A stretch of DNA of 28,868 bases from JBFMCU01 sp964428225. GTDB lineage: Bacteria; Planctomycetota; UBA1135; GCA-002686595. The stretch spans positions 1 through 28,868 of the forward strand of contig CAYRXS010000057.1 of the NCBI GenBank assembly GCA_964428225.1, in the 5' to 3' direction. The notes under the pieces are model-generated. The model had not been told where the DNA came from and searched no databases. It saw only the letters and a program-made list of their open reading frames with translations. The position numbers and the translations under genes were made by a program. Of the stretch, positions 16,761-23,934 are shown in pieces. Position 1 is the first letter of the stretch. The number at the start of each line of letters is the position of its first letter.

Positions 16761-19700
16761 ACGCGATCTCCTTGCGCCTTCGCCGCATTCACCACCGCTT
16801 CCGCCGGGATCTCGAAGAACCGCGCCGCCACGATCTCGCGCTTCGCATGGTCCAATCGGGCCGCGGGGTTGTGGATTCGGACCAACTCGGGGACCTTGCC
16901 TAGGGGGTTCCACACGACGTAGAGCCAATACGTCTCGGCCAGTTGCTGCGCCTTGTACCATTCGTTCGTAGTCAAACGGACAGGCTGCCCGCGCATCCGT
17001 CCCTTGACCTCGACGCGCTTCACGAGCACATCGCCTGTCGCCTCGTCCGCCACCCTGTGGGCCCGGACGTCGAAGCCGAGCTTCAGGTGTCCGACGCGCT
17101 CGATGCGGTCCTCGGGGAACCCTTCCTCAATGAGCGCGGCAACGGTCATGTCCTCGGCGGCCAGTTCGCTTTTCCTCCGAATGTTCGGATCGAGCTCGTC
17201 CGCGAGGTCCGCAAGCTGGCTTTCCGTATCCGCGTCAGGCGCCAAGACGATGGCCGTGGCGACATGACGCACGGGGCCAGTTCGGGCGACCCCGAGCCGG
17301 TTCAAACCATCAAGGCGCTCCTCCCGTCCCCGCTGAAGCTCATCGACTTGTTTTCGCGCTTCGTCCGCCGACAACTTGTATTCAGGCTTGCTCGTCGCTT
17401 CCGCAGCCAGAAGCATGGCCCGTTCCTGGGCCCGCTTGATACGGGCATCAAAGGACCGCTCCAGGTACTCCTGGCAGATGCGGGCAAAGTGCTGCCGTTC
17501 TTCTTGGCAGCGAGCGCGGCAGTCCAACTGGTACGTGCTCTTCAGGTAGTCCGAAGCCGCCTGCGTGTCCACCAAATCAAGTGCGGCCGGCGGGCTCGCC
17601 TGAGGGGGCAGGTTGAGAAGGATGTCGCTCGGTACAATCTCGAACTGCCCGCGATGCTCCCGGACTGCCACGAGCTCTCCGTGCAGAGGGACGTCGTTGC
17701 CTTTGGAGTCCTTACCGCGGATGGAGATCTCGAATAGGTGGAGCCGGTACGGCTCGGCCGTGAGTGGGTCCACGTAGAACCCAATGCCCCCCTGCAGAGT
17801 CGCCAACTTCTCATTCAGTTTTTCGTCCACTGCGGCGTACAGCGCGTGCCCCGGGCCCATGAGGACAGCGTCAACATGGGCGGATTGTTCGAGGTGGTGC
17901 TTATGGAACGTGACCTTGCGGTACGAGGGATCGGCCTTGCCCAGCCGATGGATCGACCGAAGCCGCTCTGACCGCAGCTCCGCCAGGACGTGCTCGATCC
18001 GCCAGAGGCCATCTGCCCTTGGCTCGACGCGAAGGCCGACTTCCTTGGAGGCCGCGATGAATTGCGTCTCCACATAGCGGGGCATCAGCCGCTTCTCCTC
18101 GACCTCGAGGTTGCGGCGCTGGAATCCCGTGAAGTCCACGTGGCTCCGGGCCAGCGCGATGCCCGTGGCGTCTTCGTACTCCTTCAGCTTGGCCGGATCG
18201 ATGCGGTCGATCTGGTCCAGATACTCGTCGAGCCGGCGGGGATCGTAGGCAGCCTCCCTCAGCATGTCCGGGAGGTTGACGTCGTTCAGCGACAGCACCT
18301 CGCCGATGACATCGAACACGCGCCCTTCCAGGGCCTCGTTCATCGTATCCAGTTTTTCCAACAGGCGGTGAAGGATACGCCCCTCAACGATGGGCAGCCC
18401 GTCCTCGGAGTCCGTTGCGACGAAATTGAAGGCGTAGCAGTCCCTATCCTGGCCGATTCGGTGGATGCGGCCCAGCCGCTGTTCCAGGCGCGTCGGATTC
18501 CACGGCATGTCGTAGTTGATCATGAGGTGGCAGAACTGAAGGTTGATCCCTTCGCCGGCGGCCTCTGTCGCCACACAGACCTGGGCCGTGGTGCGAAACT
18601 GTTCCTGCGCCCGCTTGCGCTCGTGTGGATTCATGCCACCGTGGATCTCGCACGTGCTGAACCCCCAGCGCTCGAGGTGCTCCCGCACGTAGCCCAGCGT
18701 GGCGCGGTGTTCGGTGAAGAGAAGGAGCTTGCCCCGGCCGTCCTTGAGCTCGACAAACTGCGCTTCCCCGAGACACTGTTTCAGAGCGGCCAACTTGGAA
18801 TCGTTCGCCAGCTCTCGCACCCTTCTGGCCTGCTCGGCCAGCTCTTTGAGGGCGGCGATTTCTGCTCGCAGCTGCTCCAGTTCCAGCGCCGCCGTGTACT
18901 CGTCGACAAGCTGATCGCGGACCTCGTCGTCAAGGTCGTCTTCTTCCTGCTCCGCGTCGGGCAGGCGTCCTTGGAGGGCCGCGAGGCGCTTGGCCCGCTG
19001 GGCGGAAGAAAGCCCCTCCAACTCGTCCAGCAGGTCCTGCTGCTTCTTGAGGCGCCGCTTCATGGACTCGTGGATCGCGCAGGTCGAACTGACGAGGCGT
19101 CGCTGAAAGACCGTGCGGGTCAGGGCGGCGGACGACCGTCGCTGGCCGGTCTGCTGGGGGATGAACTCGTTGATATAGGCCGTTACCGATTTGTAGAGGG
19201 CGTACTCTTCGCTATTGAGCCGGAACGTCACCGTCTTGGCGTGCCGATCCGGGAAGAGTCGGCCCCCATCGAGATCCTTCAGGTCCTCCTTCAGGCGACG
19301 CAACGACCACGGCGAATCCTTCCCGAGCCTGAACACGTCCTTCTGAATCGCGGTCGCCTGCTTCCCAAGCCGGTGCGGTTCCGGGAATAGATCGGGATCA
19401 ATGAGTCGAAGAAAGTGCGAGAACTTGTCTTCATCCCCATGGTGCGGAGTAGCGGTAAGGAGGAGAATGTGGTCCGCATCCGATGTGAGGCGGGAGACCA
19501 GATCGTATCGCTTGGTCGTGGCGACCTTTGGTTCTCGCCCTTGGCCTCCCGACGCAGTCCTTGCCGAGCACTTGTGGGCCTCGTCGATCACCACGAGATC
19601 CCACCGTTGCTGCCACACCCGCTCGCGCACGTCGTCCTGCTTCGCGTAGTCAATGGAGGAAATGACCTGCGAGGAGCGTTGCCACGGATTGGTCAGCTGC

Positions 19701-20284
19701 TGCTGGTCCACGGCGGAGAAGATGATGTCGAACGACTCCCCGAACCACCGGAGCATCTCATCTTGCCACTGAATCGTGAGCGGAGCGGGGCAGAGGATGA
19801 GAACGCGCTCGACGGCCTCCCGCAGCTTCAGCTCTTTGATGAGCAGACCAGCCATGATGGTCTTGCCGGCCCCCGGGTCGTCGGCGAGCAGAAAGCGCAG
19901 GCGAGGCTGCGGCAGCATGGCCTGGTAGACAGCCTCGATCTGGTGAGGGAGGGTGCGGATGCCCGAGAGGCTGACCGCGAACTGGCGGTCATGCGCGTAG
20001 GCGAGACGGATACGGGCAGACTCAACCAAGAGGCGCAGCCGCTCGGCATCCGCAGGCTTCGCCGCCGCTGGTGCTTTCTGTTCCGCCCCGAAAACGGTAG
20101 CGGCCTCTGCGGGCGAGATGACTGCTTCCTCGAGCCTGCCGTCGGGCAGCCGGACGCGGCATTCATAGCCGCCGGAGCCGTCCGAACCCAGCGCCCGCAC
20201 GTCCTCCAGGATGACGGGGACATCAAAGTGCCCCGCAAGTAAGATCCGCCGCCCAATCTGCGTTGCAAGTCGATTCTCAGCCAT
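16757..20284 (-). CDS. SNF2-family helicase with C-terminal DUF3883 nuclease-like domain
   Basis: This 1175-residue protein is a superfamily 2 Swi2/Snf2 DNA translocase. LPHQIEAVYQAML precedes Walker A ADDPGAGKT (134-142). DEAH is at 234-237, motif III is LLLTATPHHGD, and the C-terminal lobe has CVATEAAGEGINLQFCH and RLEQRLGRIHRIGQ. Long helical regions follow. The C-terminus (about 1065-1150) matches DUF3883: GFDVRAHR, then VEVKGR at 1091-1096, LTTNEW and LYVVWNP. Asp1072 and E-V-K at 1092-1094 match the D...(D/E)xK layout of PD-(D/E)XK-like nucleases. It overlaps the HTH gene at its start and the GIY-YIG-like gene at its end. It likely translocates on invading DNA and couples sensing to cleavage. 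Confidence 0.92.
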   Translation of the reverse strand: MAENRLATQIGRRILLAGHFDVPVILEDVRALGSDGSGGYECRVRLPDGRLEEAVISPAEAATVFGAEQKAPAAAKPADAERLRLLVESARIRLAYAHDRQFAVSLSGIRTLPHQIEAVYQAMLPQPRLRFLLADDPGAGKTIMAGLLIKELKLREAVERVLILCPAPLTIQWQDEMLRWFGESFDIIFSAVDQQQLTNPWQRSSQVISSIDYAKQDDVRERVWQQRWDLVVIDEAHKCSARTASGGQGREPKVATTKRYDLVSRLTSDADHILLLTATPHHGDEDKFSHFLRLIDPDLFPEPHRLGKQATAIQKDVFRLGKDSPWSLRRLKEDLKDLDGGRLFPDRHAKTVTFRLNSEEYALYKSVTAYINEFIPQQTGQRRSSAALTRTVFQRRLVSSTCAIHESMKRRLKKQQDLLDELEGLSSAQRAKRLAALQGRLPDAEQEEDDLDDEVRDQLVDEYTAALELEQLRAEIAALKELAEQARRVRELANDSKLAALKQCLGEAQFVELKDGRGKLLLFTEHRATLGYVREHLERWGFSTCEIHGGMNPHERKRAQEQFRTTAQVCVATEAAGEGINLQFCHLMINYDMPWNPTRLEQRLGRIHRIGQDRDCYAFNFVATDSEDGLPIVEGRILHRLLEKLDTMNEALEGRVFDVIGEVLSLNDVNLPDMLREAAYDPRRLDEYLDQIDRIDPAKLKEYEDATGIALARSHVDFTGFQRRNLEVEEKRLMPRYVETQFIAASKEVGLRVEPRADGLWRIEHVLAELRSERLRSIHRLGKADPSYRKVTFHKHHLEQSAHVDAVLMGPGHALYAAVDEKLNEKLATLQGGIGFYVDPLTAEPYRLHLFEISIRGKDSKGNDVPLHGELVAVREHRGQFEIVPSDILLNLPPQASPPAALDLVDTQAASDYLKSTYQLDCRARCQEERQHFARICQEYLERSFDARIKRAQERAMLLAAEATSKPEYKLSADEARKQVDELQRGREERLDGLNRLGVARTGPVRHVATAIVLAPDADTESQLADLADELDPNIRRKSELAAEDMTVAALIEEGFPEDRIERVGHLKLGFDVRAHRVADEATGDVLVKRVEVKGRMRGQPVRLTTNEWYKAQQLAETYWLYVVWNPLGKVPELVRIHNPAARLDHAKREIVAARFFEIPAEAVVNAAKAQGDRV

Positions 20285-20540
20285 GCCTATTCTTCTTCAC
20301 ATTCGACTTTCGGCTCGCGGGTTTGGTTCTTGCCCCTTTGCTCGCGGGATTCGTGTCGGAGTCGTCTGCGCCGCTGTCCTTCACCCATTCATCTACCTCA
20401 GAAAGCTTGAACCGAAATAGGCGTCCCACCCGATGGGCCGGGAAGCCCTTCGACTCGACCCACCTGTAGATGGACGCCTGTGCCACCCGCAGATGGGCAG
20501 CCACCTCCTCGACACCGACCCAGCCCTCTTCAGTAGCCAT
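20277..20540 (-). CDS. Excisionase-family helix-turn-helix regulator
   Basis: This 87-residue protein begins MATEEGWVGVEEVAAHLRV. The winged HTH of the excisionase/MerR-like DNA-binding family runs from about 5 to 58: VEEVAAHLRVAQASIYRWV, then GFPAHRVGRLFRFKLSEVDEWV. The tail (about 60-87) is basic and disordered. It is the first gene of the defence-like operon and overlaps the helicase start by 8 bases (ATGGCTGA). The ATG at 20540 is chosen because the conserved fold begins there, with a GAGG about 12 bases upstream; the frame continues upstream to 20630 but only across the promoter. Genes of this type often autoregulate, and the consensus promoter just upstream would make that useful. Confidence 0.85.
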   Translation of the reverse strand: MATEEGWVGVEEVAAHLRVAQASIYRWVESKGFPAHRVGRLFRFKLSEVDEWVKDSGADDSDTNPASKGARTKPASRKSNVKKNRHG

Positions 20541-20601
20541 TCGTTGGTCTTGCCTCGCCTCCCGTGAGGAGCGTAGACGAACGTTTATGAGGCGCAACGA
20601 G

Positions 20602-20630
20602 AGTATACGATAATGGGTGGGGCCGGTCAA
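20602..20630 (-). promoter_or_regulatory. Strong sigma-70-type promoter of the defence-like operon
   Basis: On the minus strand TTGACC (20630-20625) and TATACT (20607-20602) are separated by exactly 17 bases. Five of six bases match consensus in each box. The predicted transcript start near 20595 leaves a leader of about 55 bases before the HTH gene. It lies between the terminator of the phage module and the first gene of the operon, so it isolates the operon transcriptionally. Confidence 0.75.
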
Positions 20631-20644
20631 ACGGGCCCCAAGAG

Positions 20645-20681
20645 AGAAAGGCCCGACGCCGTGAGGCGCCGGGACCTTTCT
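20645..20681 (-). terminator. Terminator closing the phage-tail/lysis module
   Basis: AGAAAGG (20645-20651) pairs with CCTTTCT (20675-20681). Inside this, CCCG pairs with CGGG and CGCC with GGCG around a GTGA loop, giving a long stem with small bulges. On the minus strand the run-off is CTCTCTT. It lies 22 bases beyond the last phage-module gene and just upstream of the defence-operon promoter. Confidence 0.7.
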
Positions 20682-20702
20682 GGGTGAGGCATGGAGGCCG
20701 GT

Positions 20703-21302
20703 TCAGGCCATGACGGCCCGCAGGCGGTTGGACAGCGATCCGCCCTTGTTGCCGATCTCCTCCTTCGGGCCGAGGTGCTTGTCCGTGTAGCCGTAGGCGG
20801 CCTTGTTCACGGACTCCTTGAGGGCCGCGAGCGGAATCACCTCCTCGGTCTTGGGCTGGCCCTTGACCGTCACCCGGACCCCCGTGTCGGTCTTCTCCAC
20901 GAGGAAGGAGACCTTTTCGGAGACGTTCGTGCTCCGGCCGCCCTCGTACTCGCACTCGACGCCCGCCTTGCGGCAGGCCTCCCGGTAGGGAGCGAGCGCG
21001 GCCCGGTAGGCCTCCTTCGCCTCGGCGACCACGCTGCGGGCCTTGTCGGCCACCGCCTTCGCGTCGGCCTGGGCCGTCTCCAGCCTGCCCTTGGCCTCCT
21101 CGACCGGCTCGCGCAGGGCGTCGAGTTCGGCCTGGGAGACCTTCGGCTCGGCCGCCTTCGTGGCCTCGGGCGCCTGGGGCGCCTTCGGCCTTTCCTCGGT
21201 CGGGGCGGCCGCCTTGCCGGTCGGGGCCTTCTTCTTGGCCCCCACCTTGGCCGGGGATCGCCTCTTCCCGGCCACCTTCCTGCCCTTTGCCTTCGCCTTC
21301 AT
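20703..21302 (-). CDS. Lys/Ala-rich histone-like N-terminus with unknown C-terminal domain
   Basis: I recognise no family for this 199-residue protein. Residues 1-50 are Lys/Ala/Pro-rich and strongly basic (MKAKAKGRKVAGKRRSPAK), like the tails of bacterial histone H1-like proteins. Residues about 55-105 are Ala/Glu/Lys-rich and probably coiled coil. The C-terminal part is a compact domain with KVSFLVEKTDTGVRVTVKG and a Gly/Asn-rich end. AGGAGGG lies six bases before the ATG at 21302, which decides the start over a longer frame to 21359. It is the last gene of the phage-like module and is followed by the terminator. DNA condensation or tail-associated packaging are possible roles; neither is shown. 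Confidence 0.7.
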   Translation of the reverse strand: MKAKAKGRKVAGKRRSPAKVGAKKKAPTGKAAAPTEERPKAPQAPEATKAAEPKVSQAELDALREPVEEAKGRLETAQADAKAVADKARSVVAEAKEAYRAALAPYREACRKAGVECEYEGGRSTNVSEKVSFLVEKTDTGVRVTVKGQPKTEEVIPLAALKESVNKAAYGYTDKHLGPKEEIGNKGGSLSNRLRAVMA

Positions 21303-21325
21303 TGGACCCTCCTTTGTGACGTTCC

Positions 21326-21357
21326 GGGGCGGCCCCGTGCCGCCCCTTTCAGGGGTC
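21326..21357. repeat. Tandem hairpins upstream of the Lys/Ala-rich gene
   Basis: GGGGCGG-ccccgtg-CCGCCCC at 21326-21346 is a perfect 7-bp stem. CCCC-tttca-GGGG at 21343-21356 overlaps its right arm and could form instead. Neither is followed by a T-run, so a leader structure or attenuating element is more likely than a terminator. Apart from these, bases 21303-21502 show nothing I can identify. Confidence 0.35.
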
Positions 21358-21502
21358 ACATGAAGGCGGGCTGTCCGCCGTAAGTCAAGCTATTTCAGGT
21401 AGTTACGGGCCGTGGCCCCGGTGGGCCGAAAGCGGCCCGGACAGCGCGGAAGGCCGGCGACTGGGCCGGGAGGCAGAGCCGGACGCCCAGGGCACGCCAG
21501 GC

Positions 21503-22260
21503 TCAGAAGCGGATGTTGAGACCCACACCGAGGGCGGGGTCGAACCGGGCCCGGACCAGGCCCGCGTAGGCCCCGGTGAGGTAGGCGCCCAGGTCGACCT
21601 CGAGGTCGTTCCGTTTGTAGAGGTCCTTGGCGACGCCCAGACCCCCGCGGGTCGGGGTCGTGAGGGCGTCCAGGCTCCAGCCGGAGGTGAGCGGGCTGTC
21701 CGTCCGCGTTTCGACGAGCTCGAACGCGACGGACGGCTCGGGCCTGCCTCTGGTGAGGAGAATGCCCTGCTTGCGCTCGAGGCCGAGGACCGTGCCGGCC
21801 CTTTCGACGAGGTTGGGGACGAGGGAGGCTAGGCCGCCTTCGCCTCGCCCCTGAGTCCGTTTTTTTCCACCTTCAGCTTTCCGACCACGGCCTCGACCAT
21901 GACGCTCAGGATGTCCTTACCGACCTCGATGCCCTCGCGCTTGAGGAGTTCAAGGGACTGGTCCAGCGTCCGCCGGAACGCCTCGGCCGCTTCCTCCTTG
22001 GTCAGCTTGCCGTCAGCGTTCCGCGTCTTGACCTCGTCCACGTAGGTCTGCATGGTGGCCCGCGTGACGAGGGTCACGGTATCGACGATCTTGTTCTTGA
22101 TCGCCTCCTTGCGCTGGAGCTCGCTCGACGCGTCCAGCACCGCGGTCTTCTTATCCACGTAGTTCACGCTCTTTCGCGCCATCCACCCGATCAGCGCCGT
22201 GATGACGGAGCCGAGGGCGGCGATCACCGCTACGATGATGGTCACCGTCGTTTCACTCAT
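21503..22260 (-). CDS. Predicted -1 frameshift product: holin-like protein with 118-residue extension
   Basis: This is the predicted 252-residue product if ribosomes slip -1 at 21865-21859 in the holin-like gene. Residues 1-134 come from the 0 frame. The following 118 come from the -1 frame, beginning RTQGRGEGGLASLVPNLVER and ending GLVRARFDPALGVGLNIRF before a TGA at 21505-21503. The -1 frame has no ATG, GTG or TTG anywhere between its upstream boundary and the stop, so it cannot easily be translated alone, yet its amino-acid pattern is ordered. The C-terminus alternates polar and hydrophobic residues and ends in Phe, as in outer-membrane beta-strands. Programmed slippage is my preferred reading; a lost or gained A in the seven-A run (true mutation or sequencing error) would look the same. 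Confidence 0.55.
21815..21865 (-). promoter_or_regulatory. Programmed -1 ribosomal frameshift signal (slippery heptamer plus stem)
   Basis: In the 0 frame the codons are GAA AAA AAC, giving the canonical heptamer A AAA AAC at 21865-21859. A 7-base spacer follows. GGGGCGAGG (21851-21843) then pairs with CCTCG-t-CCCC (21824-21815) to give nine base pairs with one bulged T. A second 4-bp stem, AGGC/GCCT, nests inside. The 0-frame stop TAG (21831-21829) lies in the loop. Heptamer, spacer and stem match known -1 frameshift signals such as dnaX and phage tail-assembly genes. Confidence 0.6.
21829..22260 (-). CDS. Holin-like membrane protein (0-frame product)
   Basis: This 143-residue protein has one strong N-terminal membrane segment (about 6-27, VTIIVAVIAALGSVITALIGW) followed by a cytoplasmic helical region with many charged residues. 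The layout, and the position next to an endolysin gene, resemble LL-H-type phage holins, which form membrane lesions that release endolysin. AAAGGAGGTGAGCGT precedes the ATG, one of the best ribosome-binding sites in the window. The last ten residues (NGLRGEAKAA) follow a frameshift signal and are absent from the predicted extended form. The holin call rests on topology and neighbours; no specific residue proves it. Confidence 0.65.
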   Translation of the reverse strand: MSETTVTIIVAVIAALGSVITALIGWMARKSVNYVDKKTAVLDASSELQRKEAIKNKIVDTVTLVTRATMQTYVDEVKTRNADGKLTKEEAAEAFRRTLDQSLELLKREGIEVGKDILSVMVEAVVGKLKVEKNGLRGEAKAA

Positions 22261-22274
22261 ACGCTCACCTCCTT

Positions 22275-22904
22275 TCAGCTTTGAACCGCCGCCGGTGCGG
22301 CGTTGGTAGACCGGCCGCGCTCATCACCTACACCTACTCGGACCCTCAACCATCCAGGCACGAACGCCTCGAACTTCTGGTTGCGCTCGGCCAGCTCGAT
22401 GTACCGGACGCATTGGAGGGAATCGAGGGCGCGCAGGATGCAGAGGCGGTACCAGGGCGCGACTGCAAGCGCCCGTTGCAAGGCGTCCATGGTCCGGGGG
22501 CCGATCACGCCGTCCACCACCAGGTCCGGGTACTTCGTCGCCTTGACGTTCAGCACGTTGAGCGTCCGCTGGAGGAACCGCTTCACCGTCGGCATCCCGC
22601 AGTTGACGCCGGTATCGAACAGCTCCTCGGCGATCTCCTGGTCGGGGATCTCGTCCCCCCGCAGGCCGTCCCAGTACTTCCTCCGGTAGATCTCCAGAGT
22701 TTTGGTGTACGGGATGTCGCGCATGGGACCCGCGTACCCGTTCTCCAGGGCGACCTTCCGCGTGATGCCGTAGTTGGTCTCGCCACCAGGGTCGTCCGGA
22801 TGGTTGACGTAACCCGTCCGGCCTGGCAGGGGCCGCCCGTCGGGACCCAACTCGACCCCCTCGTGCCGCAGGATCTTTCGGACGGCTTGGTCGAATGCGG
22901 CCAT
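22275..22904 (-). CDS. GH108 family endolysin (peptidoglycan muramidase)
   Basis: This 209-residue lysozyme-type enzyme cleaves the glycan backbone of peptidoglycan. Glycoside hydrolase family 108 features are ILRHEG with the likely catalytic Glu15, then GYVNHPDDPGGETNYGIT (31-48), YRRKYWDGLRGDEIPDQ and ELFDTGVNCG. A peptidoglycan-binding region follows with RFLQRTLNVL and VVDGVIGPRTMDAL. A 14-residue segment (17-30, Gly/Pro-rich) is inserted between the Glu-Gly and the GYVN, where relatives usually run on directly. There is no signal peptide, so export would need a holin. The start codon overlaps the Shine-Dalgarno region at the end of the preceding XhlA-like gene. It forms a lysis cassette with the two membrane proteins beside it. 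Confidence 0.9.
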   Translation of the reverse strand: MAAFDQAVRKILRHEGVELGPDGRPLPGRTGYVNHPDDPGGETNYGITRKVALENGYAGPMRDIPYTKTLEIYRRKYWDGLRGDEIPDQEIAEELFDTGVNCGMPTVKRFLQRTLNVLNVKATKYPDLVVDGVIGPRTMDALQRALAVAPWYRLCILRALDSLQCVRYIELAERNQKFEAFVPGWLRVRVGVGDERGRSTNAAPAAVQS

Positions 22905-22907
22905 CGG

Positions 22908-23315
22908 TCACCCCAGCACTCGTTGCAGCAACAGCCCGACGAGTGCCGCGAGCGTCCCGTAGAAGAAGAGGCGGAGCGCGAGCCACAGCCGGCCGTGCTC
23001 GACGCGGTTCGCCTCGGCGTCCGCCTTCTTCCCCACCTGCTGGACCAGCGTCCCGATCTCCCGCTCGTGGATCTGCACCTTCTCGAAGTACTCTCGCTCC
23101 ACGTCATGCCGCCCGTCGAGCTGCTCGATCACGCGTTCGACCTTCTCCTCGAGGCGCGGGAGGATGCCGTTGAGCTCGCCGCGCAGCCGCTGGAAGCCCT
23201 CGCGCACCTGGGCCAGCGACTCGGTGTTCGTCTCCATGGCCTGGCGCAGGCCCCGCACCTCGACCTGGAGGCCGGTCACCTCGGCTTCGATGTTGCGCTC
23301 GCTGCGCTGCGGCAC
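22908..23315 (-). CDS. XhlA-like coiled-coil protein with C-terminal membrane anchor
   Basis: This 135-residue protein begins VPQRSERNIEAEVTGLQVEV. Residues about 8-95 form heptad-rich coiled coil (LQVEVRGLRQAMETNT, LPRLEEKVERVIEQL). The C-terminus is a membrane segment, LALRLFFYGTLAALVGLLLQ, followed by RVLG. This order (coil, then TM anchor) resembles the haemolysin XhlA family of phage-like lysis cassettes, though it is longer. The start is GTG at 23315, with GGGAG 6-7 bases upstream and 14 bases after the preceding stop. A longer reading from 23465 overlaps the neighbouring gene and is rejected. Antiholin or lysis-accessory function is plausible. Confidence 0.72.
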   Translation of the reverse strand: MPQRSERNIEAEVTGLQVEVRGLRQAMETNTESLAQVREGFQRLRGELNGILPRLEEKVERVIEQLDGRHDVEREYFEKVQIHEREIGTLVQQVGKKADAEANRVEHGRLWLALRLFFYGTLAALVGLLLQRVLG

Positions 23316-23329
23316 GATTCGCTCCCGCC

Positions 23330-23920
23330 CTACGCGAACTGGATCTGGATGACTTGCTTCCCCAACTGTCCGGCGACGTCGTAGACCATGACCTCGGTGA
23401 TCACGGTTTCGGTCGAACTCGTGAGCGTGACCTCGGCGTAGCCGTTCACCAGGTTGACCTGCCACGCGGAGAGGCGTCCCCGTTGGGTCCGCAGTTCCAT
23501 CAGGTCGTTATCCTGCAGAGCGGTCATATCGAGGCCGGTTTCCCCGTCCTTCTTCTGGATCCTGATCGTGCAGCTCGAGATGCCGTCAGCCGGAATGTCG
23601 GGGTAGCCATCGGGAGGGTTGTTGTCCGTGGCGTCCGTCGACAGCACGAAGTAGTCCTTCTTCTCGACCCCCAGCAGGTCTGCCGTCACCCGGTACCTGG
23701 TGTAGTTCGTCAGGACGTTCTGATCATCCGGCAGGGTGATGTCGGAGACGCTCGCCACGTCGGTGACGCCCAGGGTCCCGGTCAGACTCGAGTCGGGAAA
23801 GATCTCCGCCCGCTGGGGGTCTTCCGTGGTTCCATCCTGATCCACGATTTGGCTCGCGATCCCGATGATGTCGTAGGCCTCGTACGGGCCGGTCGGGGCT
23901 GTCGCAAACACGATAAGCAT
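23330..23920 (-). CDS. Tail-associated protein with Ig-like (Big_1-type) domain
   Basis: This 196-residue protein has an N-terminal half (1-95) that is beta-rich and unrecognised. The C-terminal half (about 105-196) reads like a bacterial Ig-like domain of the invasin Big_1 kind: IPADGISSCTIRIQKKDG, then LRTQRGRLSAW, NGYAEVTLTSSTETVI and VMVYDVAGQLGKQVIQIQF. Such domains decorate phage tails and adhesins and help binding to cell surfaces. GAGGAGGT lies 8 bases before the ATG, 14 bases after the tail-fibre stop. It has no signal peptide, in keeping with a structural tail protein. A receptor-binding accessory role is inferred from position. Confidence 0.7.
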   Translation of the reverse strand: MLIVFATAPTGPYEAYDIIGIASQIVDQDGTTEDPQRAEIFPDSSLTGTLGVTDVASVSDITLPDDQNVLTNYTRYRVTADLLGVEKKDYFVLSTDATDNNPPDGYPDIPADGISSCTIRIQKKDGETGLDMTALQDNDLMELRTQRGRLSAWQVNLVNGYAEVTLTSSTETVITEVMVYDVAGQLGKQVIQIQFA

Positions 23921-23934
23921 GCGCGTCTACCTCC

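Noticed and set aside
16761..16961. N-terminal extension of the GIY-YIG-like protein
   Set aside because: It lies wholly within the helicase gene and is Gly/Arg/Pro-rich; the ATGA overlap start is better.
7126..20540. DISARM or BREX system
   Set aside because: There is no DUF1998 protein, phospholipase D protein, PglZ or BrxC/PglY in the operon. Only the methylase and SNF2 helicase themes are shared.
23316..23465. N-terminal extension of the XhlA-like protein
   Set aside because: It overlaps the end of the Ig-like protein gene, is unlike coiled coil, and a GTG with a good ribosome-binding site lies after that stop.
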